A stretch of 47,696 bases of DNA from Myxococcota bacterium (GCA_018821305.1 JAHJMN010000155.1:1-47696), one strand, 5' to 3'; shown: positions 15,601-23,779, counted from the stretch's first letter. Notes: generated from the letters alone by a model not told the origin. Translations and numbers: made by a program.

Positions 15601-16338
15601 TTTCGTATCTGGTTTTATTTAACGTCCCGCGTTTCAAATCCTGGAAAAAGGGCAATTGAAATGAGTTTGTACTATTTAAAGTCCCACCTGAATCAGGATT
15701 CATCAAGAATTATTTCCTCAGGACTGAATCAGAAACACTTTAAAGATTTCTTCTTAAGACACCTGAATTCCTCCAGCATAACTGGAACGAAATCAATTAT
15801 TCTGATGTCTTTTCTATTAAACTCAATTGCGGAAAAAAACAGACATCATCAAGCGGAACCATTCAAACTTGAAGATGATTTATTGAAATCAGTGAAAAAA
15901 CTCAGTGGAAATTCTGATGTACCAGGGGCAATTGCGTGTGCCTTCCTTATCAGGAGTTCTGGAGATTTGTCATGCTCCAAATCAATTACAGACTTAATTA
16001 CATCTCAGGATGTATCAAGGCATGCACTTGGCATTCAACTACTCACCTTACTGAAACCGCAGCACGCCAAAATATTCACTAAATCAGTCAATGATGCAGC
16101 AAGGAAAATCTCCGGCCTACCGAGTCTTTTTTCACTCCTGGTTGTTTACTCCATTGAAAAGTCCGAAGCTTCTAAAAACACTTTAGTCAAAGCTATCAAA
16201 AAATGGCAAAAAAATTATGGCCATCGCCTCCCACTATCCACAACTCTTTACTCTTTTATTAAAATCATAGGCATGGATAACTATAGAGAACTACTCAACG
16301 CCGTGGAAAACCCAATAATAACCCCCATGGACAGGTAA
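12607..16338 (+). CDS. Giant helical lipoprotein (HEAT-like), unknown function
   Basis: A 1243-residue predicted lipoprotein with lipobox LSAC (Cys14; +2 Thr) and a strong ribosome binding site (GGAGGG before ATG 12607). The whole length appears to be built of alpha-helical pairs. The N-terminal stretch (about 40-95: RDSAVKELCALPHPQL, ANDADKSVSKAAISC) looks like a degenerate HEAT repeat, and similar helix pairs recur (for example LIRTILNGKDKQVAENLISGLL). No catalytic motif is visible. It diverges from the Cys-rich operon across a 199-bp shared upstream region and ends one base short of the convergent AgmX-like gene. A solenoid scaffold on the periplasmic side of the outer membrane is plausible but inferred. 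Confidence 0.85.
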   Translation: MKLFLSFLFLLSACTSYKTNSRNFKIKTLTKTAYDQNSKNRDSAVKELCALPHPQLTSTIFTLANDADKSVSKAAISCIFSNKSFWIAHIGAFLSKTIPEKRIKYFNNLFSLNWSIDEKELIIKDALKRNFFDNNYAELFAVTKKWTIEEHATLLRILTHHWNNQPHSNKIFSNGKYTGDFGVLVSQYIKFLDSFHGTLLLEKYLISFKNLPVLYQILPEKLLIKINADKKFSTKWFKDFNFADSEMHALEKHMFIFKFSPSMCKAIARNKSVLSHLLKTALKTNSVIHFNNIMMLTSASGSCTKPFFKNIVEFALKMGKSILYETPDFIAKMESPENITVLKQIADNLNISESFFFLRLLDYMKNQAPVLSVLLKKNDEKLHFEILSKYRPSYEEAVPVLKHFIASKNRNYKAFAYLAIFHLFYPVDSKLSNELTHIKNNYNFSDYYNTNHYRSKNLFLNSVLYVPNLLPFETLSNPVDTAFIEYFRKGLGDSEPLIRSIFATVLSKGTIHYPQIRADITTRLRSETDYSILSQYVKISEFYGVNADILTSKAYVLFKKTGELNEDMLLSGGIKPAFLIDVLLKKPDIYMSTYQDYFNNQKNLPDHLQEKLIKLCYRDKAAPNTCLLEAINYRVIKGKKAISILEKILMGTNSYTSFSYIYNLWVRLSINDKTIGQSKAFGDKFFQLWAKHYRMCSFKSDDKLSKNTVKSLISQYNSTKTSLQFFTASLLPMVKEPERSELIRTILNGKDKQVAENLISGLLKRGINEPEAVKILRERNINSKPDLLELAYLLKFGNPNDFDQIFSNLKKYILFNRYRIRFFVKFVSTNKNLHKYSDSILHLISVDPGNYCNYIRKFPKSPKTLEFQKKHCPIKGPCHMEDRHCFDYLLTTADTSTVYISLTNYLAWKIKKVHASNIKIDERLVLKALKQGNNNGSLLNYLTHFKFKNPTIQHEVRKFLSIKNIESIYFYKNMTTKNTSILLKSLAGNFDNVYIGSIFRIWFYLTSRVSNPGKRAIEMSLYYLKSHLNQDSSRIISSGLNQKHFKDFFLRHLNSSSITGTKSIILMSFLLNSIAEKNRHHQAEPFKLEDDLLKSVKKLSGNSDVPGAIACAFLIRSSGDLSCSKSITDLITSQDVSRHALGIQLLTLLKPQHAKIFTKSVNDAARKISGLPSLFSLLVVYSIEKSEASKNTLVKAIKKWQKNYGHRLPLSTTLYSFIKIIGMDNYRELLNAVENPIITPMDR

Positions 16339-16339
16339 T

Positions 16340-16741
16340 TTAAGGACGGGGTCGGAGGGTCCAGGTGTATTGAAGGCCACGATTTTCGGTGTGGGTTCCC
16401 GCCGGGAGTTTCCATGCGCTTTTTATCCAATTACAGGCACATTGACCAACATTTTTATCAGACAGATGTTTTACGATGCGACAGTGTATTGGTTTTCCTG
16501 AAGGAGAAAACGCTACTTCCGCTGTGAGATCCCCTCCAAGCTCGCGATTTTTATCAATCCCACGAGAATAACACATGGCGACGCCAAAACTATTGTTACG
16601 AATGTAGCTTATCACCATTGACAGGTATTGTTGCTCTTCGGAATTGGTAGATCTGAGAGATGATGAACCCGTCGATGTTGTAGATGAGTTCTGTGGGGTA
16701 CATGATAATAAAGTAAATGAAATTAAAAGTAGATTTTTCAT
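16340..16741 (-). CDS. Small lipoprotein with AgmX/PglI C-terminal-type domain
   Basis: A 133-residue protein with lipobox LLSC (Cys14), a Ser/Thr-rich linker (about 17-35), and a domain matching the myxobacterial AgmX/PglI C-terminal pattern. In order: helix ISYIRNN, MCYSRG, LGGDLTAEVAFSPSGKPIHCRIV, then CACNWIKSAWKLPAG. The family is related in fold to TonB C-terminal domains and is common in gliding and envelope proteins of Myxococcota. This example is a minimal stand-alone version. The strand and helix cysteines (108, 116, 118) could form disulfides. It is convergent with the giant lipoprotein gene with a 1-bp gap. No operon partner is visible. Function beyond envelope association is unknown. 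Confidence 0.82.
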   Translation of the reverse strand: MKNLLLISFTLLSCTPQNSSTTSTGSSSLRSTNSEEQQYLSMVISYIRNNSFGVAMCYSRGIDKNRELGGDLTAEVAFSPSGKPIHCRIVKHLSDKNVGQCACNWIKSAWKLPAGTHTENRGLQYTWTLRPRP

Positions 16742-16831
16742 TTATCCTTCTTTCCAGCGTAATGCAGCCTTCAGATTCATCATAAAAAATTTTTTTTCCT
16801 TGTCAATAAGACTTTATCAAAAAAAACACCG

Positions 16832-16859
16832 TTGACCTGATGTTTTTTTGCCATATAAT
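16832..16859 (+). promoter_or_regulatory. Sigma-70-type promoter for the 16915 gene
   Basis: TTGACC (16832-16837), a 16-bp spacer and a perfect TATAAT (16854-16859). The expected transcription start is near 16866, giving a 5' leader of about 49 nt. Confidence 0.75.
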
Positions 16860-16863
16860 ACAA

Positions 16864-16890
16864 TTACCTCAATTTTTATGATTGAGGTAA
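16864..16890 (+). promoter_or_regulatory. Perfect inverted repeat at the transcription start
   Basis: TTACCTCAAT (16864-16873), a 7-nt loop, and ATTGAGGTAA (16881-16890) form a perfect 10-bp inverted repeat at the predicted start. It could be an operator overlapping +1 or a 5'-terminal RNA stem protecting the message. Confidence 0.55.
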
Positions 16891-16914
16891 ACACTTCAAA
16901 CTTAGAGGGTTGTC

Positions 16915-17571
16915 ATGAGGGTATTATTACTTTTACTTTTCAATGTTATACTTCTTCCTTCATTCAGTGCGTCTGCTCAAACCCAATCCTCCGAACAAAA
17001 TTCGTCCAGTGAACCGGATTCATTCTATTCAAAAAAGAAACCGGTTTTAAACGAAATGGATTCGCCCATCAAAAACAGGTGGATATTCAGTCTTTCCGGT
17101 GGTTTTTCTAATAACAATGAAAATAGTTTTGAATACGCTGGAGTATCCGCTCTCGGACTGGTTACAAGACATTTCGGAATTGAAACTGCAATTGAAATAA
17201 ACCCGGGTGATGATACAAAACCTCAATATGAAAGTTATAATCGCATATCCTTTTCTGGGGTCTGGTTCATCGGTGGAATAGCACCCCGCAGTAGTATAAA
17301 TCCATATTTAAAATCGGGTTTTGTTTGGCAGAGCATATGGGATAGTGAGACAGAAACAACGAACAGGGAAGGTCTTACTCTTTCTGCTGGAGGTGGTTTT
17401 AAATTTCGTGTCAGTCAATTCAGTTTCGGATTTGAAGCACTATATATACTGCCAACCGTCGGAGGCACACAAGGTACTGATATCCCCGGTAGTTTCAACC
17501 TAAGTTTTACAATAGGATTTCATGCTTCATCTTCTCTATGGATGCTCCTTTTGCCAATTGCGTTCTTTTGA
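16915..17571 (+). CDS. Outer-membrane beta-barrel-like protein
   Basis: A 218-residue exported protein. The signal peptide (about 1-21, ending SASAQ) is followed by a Ser/Gln/Asn-rich linker to about residue 50. After that come alternating beta strands typical of a small barrel: RWIFSLSGGFS, YAGVSALGLVTRHFGIETAIEI, RISFSGVWFIGGIAP, LTLSAGGGFKFRV, FSFGFEALYILP and FNLSFTIGFHAS. The last residues (SSLWMLLLPIAFF) are hydrophobic and end in Phe, like many barrel C-termini. GAGGG precedes ATG 16915. It is a single gene under its own promoter. The family resembles OmpA-barrel or OprF-like proteins only in general pattern. Role unknown. Confidence 0.78.
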   Translation: MRVLLLLLFNVILLPSFSASAQTQSSEQNSSSEPDSFYSKKKPVLNEMDSPIKNRWIFSLSGGFSNNNENSFEYAGVSALGLVTRHFGIETAIEINPGDDTKPQYESYNRISFSGVWFIGGIAPRSSINPYLKSGFVWQSIWDSETETTNREGLTLSAGGGFKFRVSQFSFGFEALYILPTVGGTQGTDIPGSFNLSFTIGFHASSSLWMLLLPIAFF

Positions 17572-17595
17572 TTTTTTTTCCACTCACTTTGTAAT

Positions 17596-17700
17596 TGAAT
17601 GGTTACGCCCTGCTCTTGTTCCTGTTTGCCTGATTGTCTGAGTCCCTGTTAAAAAAATTCAGATAATCAGGAAATCAGTAGCAGGAACAGGAAAACAAGC
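17596..17700. repeat. Second-family palindromic repeat, copy 1
   Basis: An imperfect palindrome: CTTGTTCCTGTT...CCTGATTGTCTGA on the left and TCAGATAATCAGG...AGGAACAG...AACAAG on the right. It sits between the beta-barrel gene and the convergent aminotransferase gene. Nearby, 17743-17766 (TATTACGCCGCAAGTGGTATAATA) resembles 44939-44960 and the ATACCGC/GCGGTAT stem at 23572-23587. Confidence 0.7.
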
Positions 17701-17796
17701 GGCTCATTCCTGAAGCATTTCTTTAAAATGATTCACAATCGTATTACGCCGCAAGTGGTATAATACACCTTAACCGAGCAGCATCGGGTCTTGTTT

Positions 17797-19017
17797 TTAG
17801 TTTTCGGAGAGTTCTTCGCGGATGGCATCAGCTAAGCGTTTGACGCCTTCTTCGATGAGATTTTTGGCAGTATAGGAGAAATTAATACGCATGGTGTTGT
17901 TTCCAAGACCGTTTGAGTGGAAAGCACTTCCTATAACGTAGGCGACTTTTTTATCAATAGCTCGCATAAACATCTTCTGGGTATCGATGTGCTCGGGAAG
18001 TGTTAAAAACAGGAATAAACCACCTTCGGGTTTAACCCAGGTGACACCCTCGGGCATGTATTTTTCGAAGGCACTGAGCATGATGTCACGTTTTTCCCTG
18101 TACATTTCAACAATGGAATTGATATGCACATTCATGCTTTCCCTTTCAAGGAAGCGAGCGGCAATTCGCTGAGTGAACGGTGATGTACAAAGGTCCGTGG
18201 CCTGTTTAGCCATAACAATTTTGTCGATTATTTTCTCATGAGCAATTACCCAGCCTATGCGGAAGCCAGGACAGAGTATTTTTGAAAAAGTTCCCAGTGT
18301 TACTACATGCCCTGTGTTATCCATTGAATATATCATCTGCTGATGTTCGCCTTCAAACCGCAATTCCCTGTACGGGCTGTCTTCAATGATGAGAACATCA
18401 TATTTAATTGCAATATCAAGAATTTCTCTGCGACGATAATCAGGCATTGTTATGCCCGTGGGATTCTGAAAATCCGGAATAACATAGATGAACTTCGGTT
18501 TTTCACCGTTAGCCTGCATAACTTTAAGAGTTTCTTCGAGTTTATCCGATCGCATACCGTGGTCATCAAGTTCGATGCCTACCATGTCCGCGCCGTAAGT
18601 ACGAAACGCACTTAAACCACCAAGGTAAGATGGAAGACCAACTATGATTTTATCCCCTCGGTTTATGAATATCTTGCCAATCAGGTCTAATGCCTGCTGA
18701 GAAGCTGTTACAATGATCAGGTTCTTCTCAGTGATGTCCATTTTCTCAACGGTAACATACTGATGATTAACCAGTCGATTGCGAAGGATGGAATCACCTT
18801 CTGTTGTGCCATACTGAAGGACGAAATCTGCTTCTCTGGCCATTACTTCGGCCATTACCTGAGCAATTTCATCTTTTGGAAATGAATCAGGAGATGGAAG
18901 GCCGCCGGCAAATGAGATTATGTCCGGTTGTGAAGTCAGTTTCAAGAGCTCACGTATAACCGAACGCTTCATCGAATTCGCTGCGTCAGAATAAATCTGT
19001 TCCAAATCAGAAATCAT
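17797..19017 (-). CDS. PLP-dependent aminotransferase, class I/II (2-aminoadipate/aromatic type)
   Basis: A 406-residue fold-type I aminotransferase, cytoplasmic. Landmarks: FAGGLPSPDSFP (35-47), QYGTTEGDSILR (69-80), QNPTG with Asn185, Asp213 and Tyr216 in EDSPYREL, and the PLP lysine Lys246 in GTFSKILCPGFRIGW. These fit the LysN/KatB-like group that acts on 2-aminoadipate, aromatic or branched amino acids; the true substrate is unresolved. It lacks the N-terminal HTH of MocR regulators. I start at ATG 19017 because GGAGGATTGTC directly precedes it; the longer frame upstream adds 38 unconserved residues. It follows mraY on the same strand after 158 bp and may or may not share its transcript. 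Confidence 0.92.
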   Translation of the reverse strand: MISDLEQIYSDAANSMKRSVIRELLKLTSQPDIISFAGGLPSPDSFPKDEIAQVMAEVMAREADFVLQYGTTEGDSILRNRLVNHQYVTVEKMDITEKNLIIVTASQQALDLIGKIFINRGDKIIVGLPSYLGGLSAFRTYGADMVGIELDDHGMRSDKLEETLKVMQANGEKPKFIYVIPDFQNPTGITMPDYRRREILDIAIKYDVLIIEDSPYRELRFEGEHQQMIYSMDNTGHVVTLGTFSKILCPGFRIGWVIAHEKIIDKIVMAKQATDLCTSPFTQRIAARFLERESMNVHINSIVEMYREKRDIMLSAFEKYMPEGVTWVKPEGGLFLFLTLPEHIDTQKMFMRAIDKKVAYVIGSAFHSNGLGNNTMRINFSYTAKNLIEEGVKRLADAIREELSEN

Positions 19018-19175
19018 GACAATCCTCCAGTTTTTGAGCCCCGAAATTAGAGCCCTGAAGGGCACAATATAACGCGAAATTAATTTGTCCAGCGGATTTT
19101 TGCCCGTAACCAGCGGTTTTTTGCAGGCCAAAGTGTAATCAGACGCACACAGAGATTGGATTTTTTCTGTCGTTT

Positions 19176-20300
19176 TCAGTGAAGTTTAAGGGTGACTATG
19201 GCAAGGAGGCTTAAAATAAAAGAAATAACCCAGAAACGTACAATAACTTTGGGCTCAGCCCAGCCCTTTTTTTCAAAATGATGGTGTATTGGCGCCATGA
19301 GGAATATTCGTTTTCCTCCAGATATTTTAAAGTAACCCACCTGAATGATTACGCTCAATGCTTCCATTACAAAGATACCGCCGCTTAAAAGAAGTACATA
19401 TTCACTTTTTGTGAGCACTGCCAGGGTTCCGATTCCGCCACCCAGGGCTAAAGACCCCACGTCCCCCATGAATACTTGAGCCGGATATGTGTTATACCAC
19501 AAGAACCCGACTCCGGCCCCTATGACTGCCCCACAGAAAATAATCAGTTCCTCCACTCCGGGTACATGCATGATTTTCAAGTATTCAGCTACGGGTTTTC
19601 CGTAGAAAACTGCCCCGTGAGCATAAGCAATAATCATAAAAACAAATGCATTCAGAATTACAGGCCCAATGGCAAGACCGTCAAGGCCGTCTGTAAGGTT
19701 TACGGCGTTGGATGTTCCTACGACAACAAACACGGCGAAAAACAGAAAGAGGAAAAACGGCAGGACAGGATAGGAATCAGTACTGATGAATGGAAGGGCA
19801 ACTTTAAATTTTGTGGCATCCGCCATTCCCGTAGCATTGGTTTTATAGAGGTAGAAGAAAACCCCCGTTGCAACAATAATCTGAAAAATCAGTTTGAAAC
19901 GGCCATGGAGACCTGCAGTATTTTTCCGTGAAATCTTTAAATAATCATCAAGGAAACCCAGAACACCGTACAGAGTCGTAACTGTGAGAACGACCCATAT
20001 GTACATATTACTGAGATCCGCCCATAGAATCGTCGGTAAAACCAGGGAAAAAAGTATGAGCGTTCCACCCATTGTCGGTGTTCCCTGCTTTTTCAAGTGA
20101 GTTTCGGGTCCGTCATCCCGTATTGGCTGAGCGAGCTGCTGACTCTGAAGCCTCTTGATAAACCATGGACTTAACAAAAATGATATTATGAGAGCGCTGA
20201 GTGTAGCTAAAACCACACGAGTGGATGTGTATCGGAAAACGTTCAGCCAGGTGAAACTGTCCGTTATCTCACGAAGCCAGATGGATAAATGAAAAAACAT
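19176..20300 (-). CDS. mraY: Phospho-N-acetylmuramoyl-pentapeptide-transferase (MraY)
   Basis: Transfers phospho-MurNAc-pentapeptide to undecaprenyl phosphate to make lipid I, on the cytoplasmic face of the inner membrane. 374 residues, slightly longer than the usual 360. Clear MraY signatures: KKQGTPTMGG, GFLDDYLKI, NAVNLTDGLDGLA, FMGDVGSLALGGG and APIHHHFEKKGWAEPKVIVRFW. About ten hydrophobic segments are visible. The start ATG 20300 has GGAG at good spacing. It lies 54 bp downstream of murF, the canonical murF-mraY order, but murE, murD, murG and fts genes are not next to it. Confidence 0.98.
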   Translation of the reverse strand: MFFHLSIWLREITDSFTWLNVFRYTSTRVVLATLSALIISFLLSPWFIKRLQSQQLAQPIRDDGPETHLKKQGTPTMGGTLILFSLVLPTILWADLSNMYIWVVLTVTTLYGVLGFLDDYLKISRKNTAGLHGRFKLIFQIIVATGVFFYLYKTNATGMADATKFKVALPFISTDSYPVLPFFLFLFFAVFVVVGTSNAVNLTDGLDGLAIGPVILNAFVFMIIAYAHGAVFYGKPVAEYLKIMHVPGVEELIIFCGAVIGAGVGFLWYNTYPAQVFMGDVGSLALGGGIGTLAVLTKSEYVLLLSGGIFVMEALSVIIQVGYFKISGGKRIFLMAPIHHHFEKKGWAEPKVIVRFWVISFILSLLAIVTLKLH

Positions 20301-20354
20301 CTTTTTCTCCAGTTTCTGCCGATACTACAAACCTTCGGCAGTTATTACCTGTCA

Positions 20355-21716
20355 TTATTTCGCTTTTATCAAACGCACTAATTTTTCATGGACCTCGGAA
20401 AGTCCCGTTCCGTGGGATGCTTTAATGAGCAGTAAATCACCACTCTTCAGATAGTCGCTCACGGTTTTTGCGGCATTTTCGCCCCGCAGATGCATCAAGC
20501 GTTCGTCACCGTATCCGGTTTTAAACTCTTCAAAAAAGCCTCCCACCCAGAAAACAAAGTGCGGTCTTATTGCGGCGGCATCTTTCCCGGCCTGCCGGTG
20601 TAAATATCCACTTTGCTCTCCAAGTTCAAGCATTTCACCAATAAGCAGGATTTTTCGATTGAATCCTTCAAGTCCATTAATCATTTCCATAACGCTCTTC
20701 AGAGAGGAAGGAGATGAATTATATGAATCATTAAAAATAGTTATACCATTTATTTCAGATACTGAATTACGCTCACCGGGAAGTGAAATCCTCTCTGAAG
20801 CAGATTTACAGGATTTGATATCCAGACCAAGAGAATGCACCGCAGCCAATGCCGCAGCGGTGTTCAGAGCCTGATGTGTCCCTGCAAGGGAAAGCTTTAT
20901 GTACATTTCCCCTTCGGGCCATTTCAGGGTGAACCTTGTGGAAGCAAGTCCCACCCAAACCTCCGAAACGGCAAAATCACCCTTTCCAAGGCCGAAAGTG
21001 ACAACACAGATACCTGAATTTTTCGCCTTTTCAATAATCCAGCTTTCGGATTCCGGGCATACGAGGATTGACCCTGACGCCATGTGATTTATTATTTCTG
21101 CCTTGGCACTTCTCACACCCTGTATATCCCCTACTCCCTCAAGGTGAACCGGGGCTATGGAGGAGATAATTGCAACTTGAGGTCGCGAGATTGACGACAG
21201 ATAGTCGATTTCACCGGGGTGATTCATGCCCATTTCAATTACTGCATGTTGCGTATCAGGTTCAAGACGCCCAAGGGTTAATGGAACACCTAGGTGATTA
21301 TTGAAATTTCCTTCAGTCTTCTGAGTTTTGCGAAACACAGACAGGAACGCAGCGAGAATTTCTTTCGTGGATGTCTTCCCACAGGATCCCGTTACACCGG
21401 CAAAAATTGTCTCTGTCATTTCCGCGCGTTTAAGCTTGGCACAGGTACCAAGAGCACCGATGACATCATCAACTAGAACGCAGAAATCATTGCGTTTTTC
21501 CATAAAAGTATTGTCAGAAATGAAACATAAAGCAGCGCCTTTTTGTCGAACTTCGTCCAAAAAATGGTGCCCGTCACTTCGCTGTCCTGAAAGGGCAAAA
21601 AAAACAGTCCCCTGACCCGCTCTTCGAGAGTCGGTTTCAAGGCCAGTTACATGAACTTCGCGAAGGTTTTCTAAACCATTAACTCCGAACGCATCAAGAA
21701 TCTGTGATACTTTCAT
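20355..21716 (-). CDS. murF: UDP-N-acetylmuramoyl-tripeptide--D-alanyl-D-alanine ligase (MurF)
   Basis: A cytoplasmic ATP-dependent ligase that adds D-Ala-D-Ala to the UDP-MurNAc tripeptide, the last soluble step before MraY. 453 residues, normal for MurF. N-terminal UDP-sugar binding domain (ETDSRRAGQGTVFFALSGQRSDGHHF), ATP-binding P-loop GVTGSCGKTSTK (107-118), EMGMNHPGEI and SIAPVHLEG, then the C-terminal ligase domain with FNDSYNSSPSSLKS and GEMLELGE. GGAG lies five bases before ATG 21716. It is first in the murF-mraY unit; the 580 bp upstream hold an unrelated small membrane gene. Confidence 0.97.
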   Translation of the reverse strand: MKVSQILDAFGVNGLENLREVHVTGLETDSRRAGQGTVFFALSGQRSDGHHFLDEVRQKGAALCFISDNTFMEKRNDFCVLVDDVIGALGTCAKLKRAEMTETIFAGVTGSCGKTSTKEILAAFLSVFRKTQKTEGNFNNHLGVPLTLGRLEPDTQHAVIEMGMNHPGEIDYLSSISRPQVAIISSIAPVHLEGVGDIQGVRSAKAEIINHMASGSILVCPESESWIIEKAKNSGICVVTFGLGKGDFAVSEVWVGLASTRFTLKWPEGEMYIKLSLAGTHQALNTAAALAAVHSLGLDIKSCKSASERISLPGERNSVSEINGITIFNDSYNSSPSSLKSVMEMINGLEGFNRKILLIGEMLELGEQSGYLHRQAGKDAAAIRPHFVFWVGGFFEEFKTGYGDERLMHLRGENAAKTVSDYLKSGDLLLIKASHGTGLSEVHEKLVRLIKAK

Positions 21717-21844
21717 AAAAACTCCGGATCATCCCGGGGACTTTTATACACCGGATCACGCCCATGTGCCAGAAACGGCCCTTCTCAATGAAAATATTGA
21801 ATTTAGAGGGAAAGATTCGGAAAATTAGTTCAGGTGGTTAGGAG

Positions 21845-22264
21845 TCAGGGATTTTCGGAACTTTTTGGGGGGTACAATAGAAGACTCAGGATGGCAAAGG
21901 ACCACAGCATGTAAAAGTCATAGCGGTTTCCGCCTAAAAACCCAGCTACAACGCCGTATATCGCACTGGCTGATGCAACAGCCCAGGTCACTATATTAAC
22001 GTTGAATCTCGTGCGACTGATTTTCTTTTCTTTATTAACATCATCCGAGTTTCTAATCCGTTCAATAGCTAAATCACCGGCAACTTTTCTGAAAAAATGA
22101 ATGAATACCATTTCGATGATTGCAATTGCGAAGAATACATAAATTATGATTCTTGATTGAGATTTCGCAGCTTTGAAAATTCCTGTGAGGGGAAGAATTC
22201 CTAAAATAGCCGTTTCAACCATTATTACGAGATAAATAAGTTTCTGTTTTTTTTCGTTATCCAT
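21845..22264 (-). CDS. Small four-helix membrane protein, unknown
   Basis: A 139-residue protein with about four transmembrane helices (about 10-30, 38-60, 92-110 and 115-133), a charged cytoplasmic loop (residues about 65-88, RIRNSDDVNKEKKISRTR), and no signal peptide. I do not recognise a family. The ribosome binding site is poor (AGGA about 12 nt upstream of ATG 22264). It lies between the NlpC/P60-like gene and murF on the same strand with gaps of 342 and 128 bp, so co-transcription is uncertain. Confidence 0.72.
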   Translation of the reverse strand: MDNEKKQKLIYLVIMVETAILGILPLTGIFKAAKSQSRIIIYVFFAIAIIEMVFIHFFRKVAGDLAIERIRNSDDVNKEKKISRTRFNVNIVTWAVASASAIYGVVAGFLGGNRYDFYMLWSFAILSLLLYPPKSSENP

Positions 22265-22342
22265 TTGTGTTCTAAATCCTTTGATATGATTACTTTACAT
22301 TTTAAATCGCGCAAATACAAGTCGTTTTTAAGGACCGAACCA

Positions 22343-22537
22343 TACCGCTTCCTGAGTAAAAGGATCGAAATCTAAAAAGTGAATATTTGCTTCAATTTTT
22401 TGTAATTTTACATTGAGATTAGATGTTTATGACCTGACCCTGTTACCTGTTACCTGTTTACCCGAGTCCCTGTTAAAAAATTTCAGTTAAACAGGAAATC
22501 AGGAGCAGTAACAGGAAAACAGAAAAACAGGTTCAGG
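22343..22537 (+). repeat. Long intergenic repeat, copy downstream of the NlpC/P60-like gene
   Basis: Shares with 23572-23745, in the same orientation, the string ATACCGCTT, AAAGGATCGAAA, AAAAGTGAAT, TTTGTAATT, ATGTTTATGACCTGA and CCTG, followed by a second-family palindrome (CCTGTTTACCCGAG...TTTCAGTTAAACAGG, then AACAGG). These copies bracket the 22607-23485 gene. The gap 22265-22606 holds nothing else I can assign. Confidence 0.75.
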
Positions 22538-22606
22538 ATCAGCGGTTAAACATATAATATCAATTAATAAAAAGAACGTAAATTTTTTCAATTTCCCGAT
22601 TTCGAT

Positions 22607-23485
22607 CTACTCGGGGTACCAGCGGCGGACTGCGTATTTTCGGGGTGAAGCAATGGGCGATGAGTAAAAATCATTTACGGGCGTTCGGTATGTGGATAAT
22701 CGCCGAAGATTTTTCTCCAAGTCACGAATTAATACTCTTCCCACGTGCTTTTTACCATCGAAGTTTACGGCGTCGATTGTCTGGGAATTGTCCAGGACTA
22801 TAATAACATGGCCGGGCCAGACAATGAGATCCAGTGGTTTCAGCATCCCTGCGATGGTTTTTGGAGATTTACCCTGTACAGGTACTTTCTCTCCGTATTT
22901 GATCATATCAATGGAGTTTCTGGGTGTATAACTGTCGGTAGCTTCATATAAAAGGCCACTGCAATCCAGCCCTTCAAAGCGCCACATCCAGCTATCAGTT
23001 TTCAGTTTGTAAAATTTAGAAATTTGCGGAATTCCTTGTGAGAGATTACATCCCCAGCAATAGCGTTGATTTGCAGTTTTTCTCAGTCTACTTAAGATAT
23101 CATTTTTACCTGGTATTTTGGGTTCAGTTTCAATTTGGGAAGTCAGAGAAACGGCTCTTGAATCAATCCAGCAGGATTTGCACGGATATCGATTTGATGA
23201 TACTTTAAAAAAGAAATATTTACCTGAAGATTTCACAACACTGAATTTTAAGATATCCCCCTTTAGTGCAATATAATCAACCCCTTCAAAAATACGTTTT
23301 TCACGATTATAAGAGCCATTTTCAAGGGATATGTGAGCAGAAGGTGTTGAGAATACAGGAAAGTCTCTATTTACTTTTAGACTTTTATAATTGTTTTCTA
23401 CCCAGACAGCTGGTGGCCCTGAAGTAATAAAAAAAAGTAGAAAAAACATTACAGCCAATATTTTCGTTTTAAACAGATTTGTCAA
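22607..23485 (-). CDS. Exported NlpC/P60-like peptidase or amidase
   Basis: A 292-residue protein with an N-terminal signal sequence (about 1-27). An SH3-like beta region follows (about 40-115, with CKSC at 102-105), then an NlpC/P60-type domain: catalytic Cys175 in GLDCSGLLYEAT and His226 in WPGHVIIVLD, with a third residue likely in the following strand. The family cleaves peptidoglycan stem peptides or related amide bonds. Extra cysteines (143, 146) could form a disulfide. The only start in frame near the signal peptide is TTG at 23485; two nearby ATGs are out of frame, and Met13 would truncate the signal. The flanking direct repeats suggest a mobile or duplicable unit. Confidence 0.85.
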   Translation of the reverse strand: MTNLFKTKILAVMFFLLFFITSGPPAVWVENNYKSLKVNRDFPVFSTPSAHISLENGSYNREKRIFEGVDYIALKGDILKFSVVKSSGKYFFFKVSSNRYPCKSCWIDSRAVSLTSQIETEPKIPGKNDILSRLRKTANQRYCWGCNLSQGIPQISKFYKLKTDSWMWRFEGLDCSGLLYEATDSYTPRNSIDMIKYGEKVPVQGKSPKTIAGMLKPLDLIVWPGHVIIVLDNSQTIDAVNFDGKKHVGRVLIRDLEKNLRRLSTYRTPVNDFYSSPIASPRKYAVRRWYPE

Positions 23486-23571
23486 TAACCATATGACATC
23501 GCCTGTTAGATGTGTGGGCTTTTTTAGAACTATTGTAGACCACTTTCGGTGTATTACTTTTTTAAATTATC

Positions 23572-23745
23572 TATACCGCTTGCGGTATAAAAGGATCGAA
23601 ACGGGAAAAGTGAATGTTTTCATCCTTCTATTTGTAATTATGCTTTGATGTTGAATGTTTATGACCTGATCCTGATCCTGTTTGCCTGACTACCTGATTT
23701 ACTGTTTAAATTTCAGGTAATCAGGGAAACAGAGTCACGCTCTGT
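23572..23745 (+). repeat. Long intergenic repeat, copy upstream of the NlpC/P60-like gene
   Basis: Begins with the perfect stem ATACCGC-TT-GCGGTAT (23572-23587), continues with the string shared with 22343-22537, then the palindrome CCTGACTACCTGATTTA...TTTCAGGTAATCAGG and a small hairpin ACAGAG/CTCTGT (23729-23745). The rest of the gap 23486-23820 holds the terminator described next. Confidence 0.75.
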
Positions 23746-23779
23746 TAAAGACATTTTAATTATTGTTTTATGTATGGGA

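Noticed and set aside
21845-22264. Toxin, antitoxin or phage holin for the small membrane protein
   Set aside because: Helix number and charged loop are generic. No partner gene or phage context supports it.
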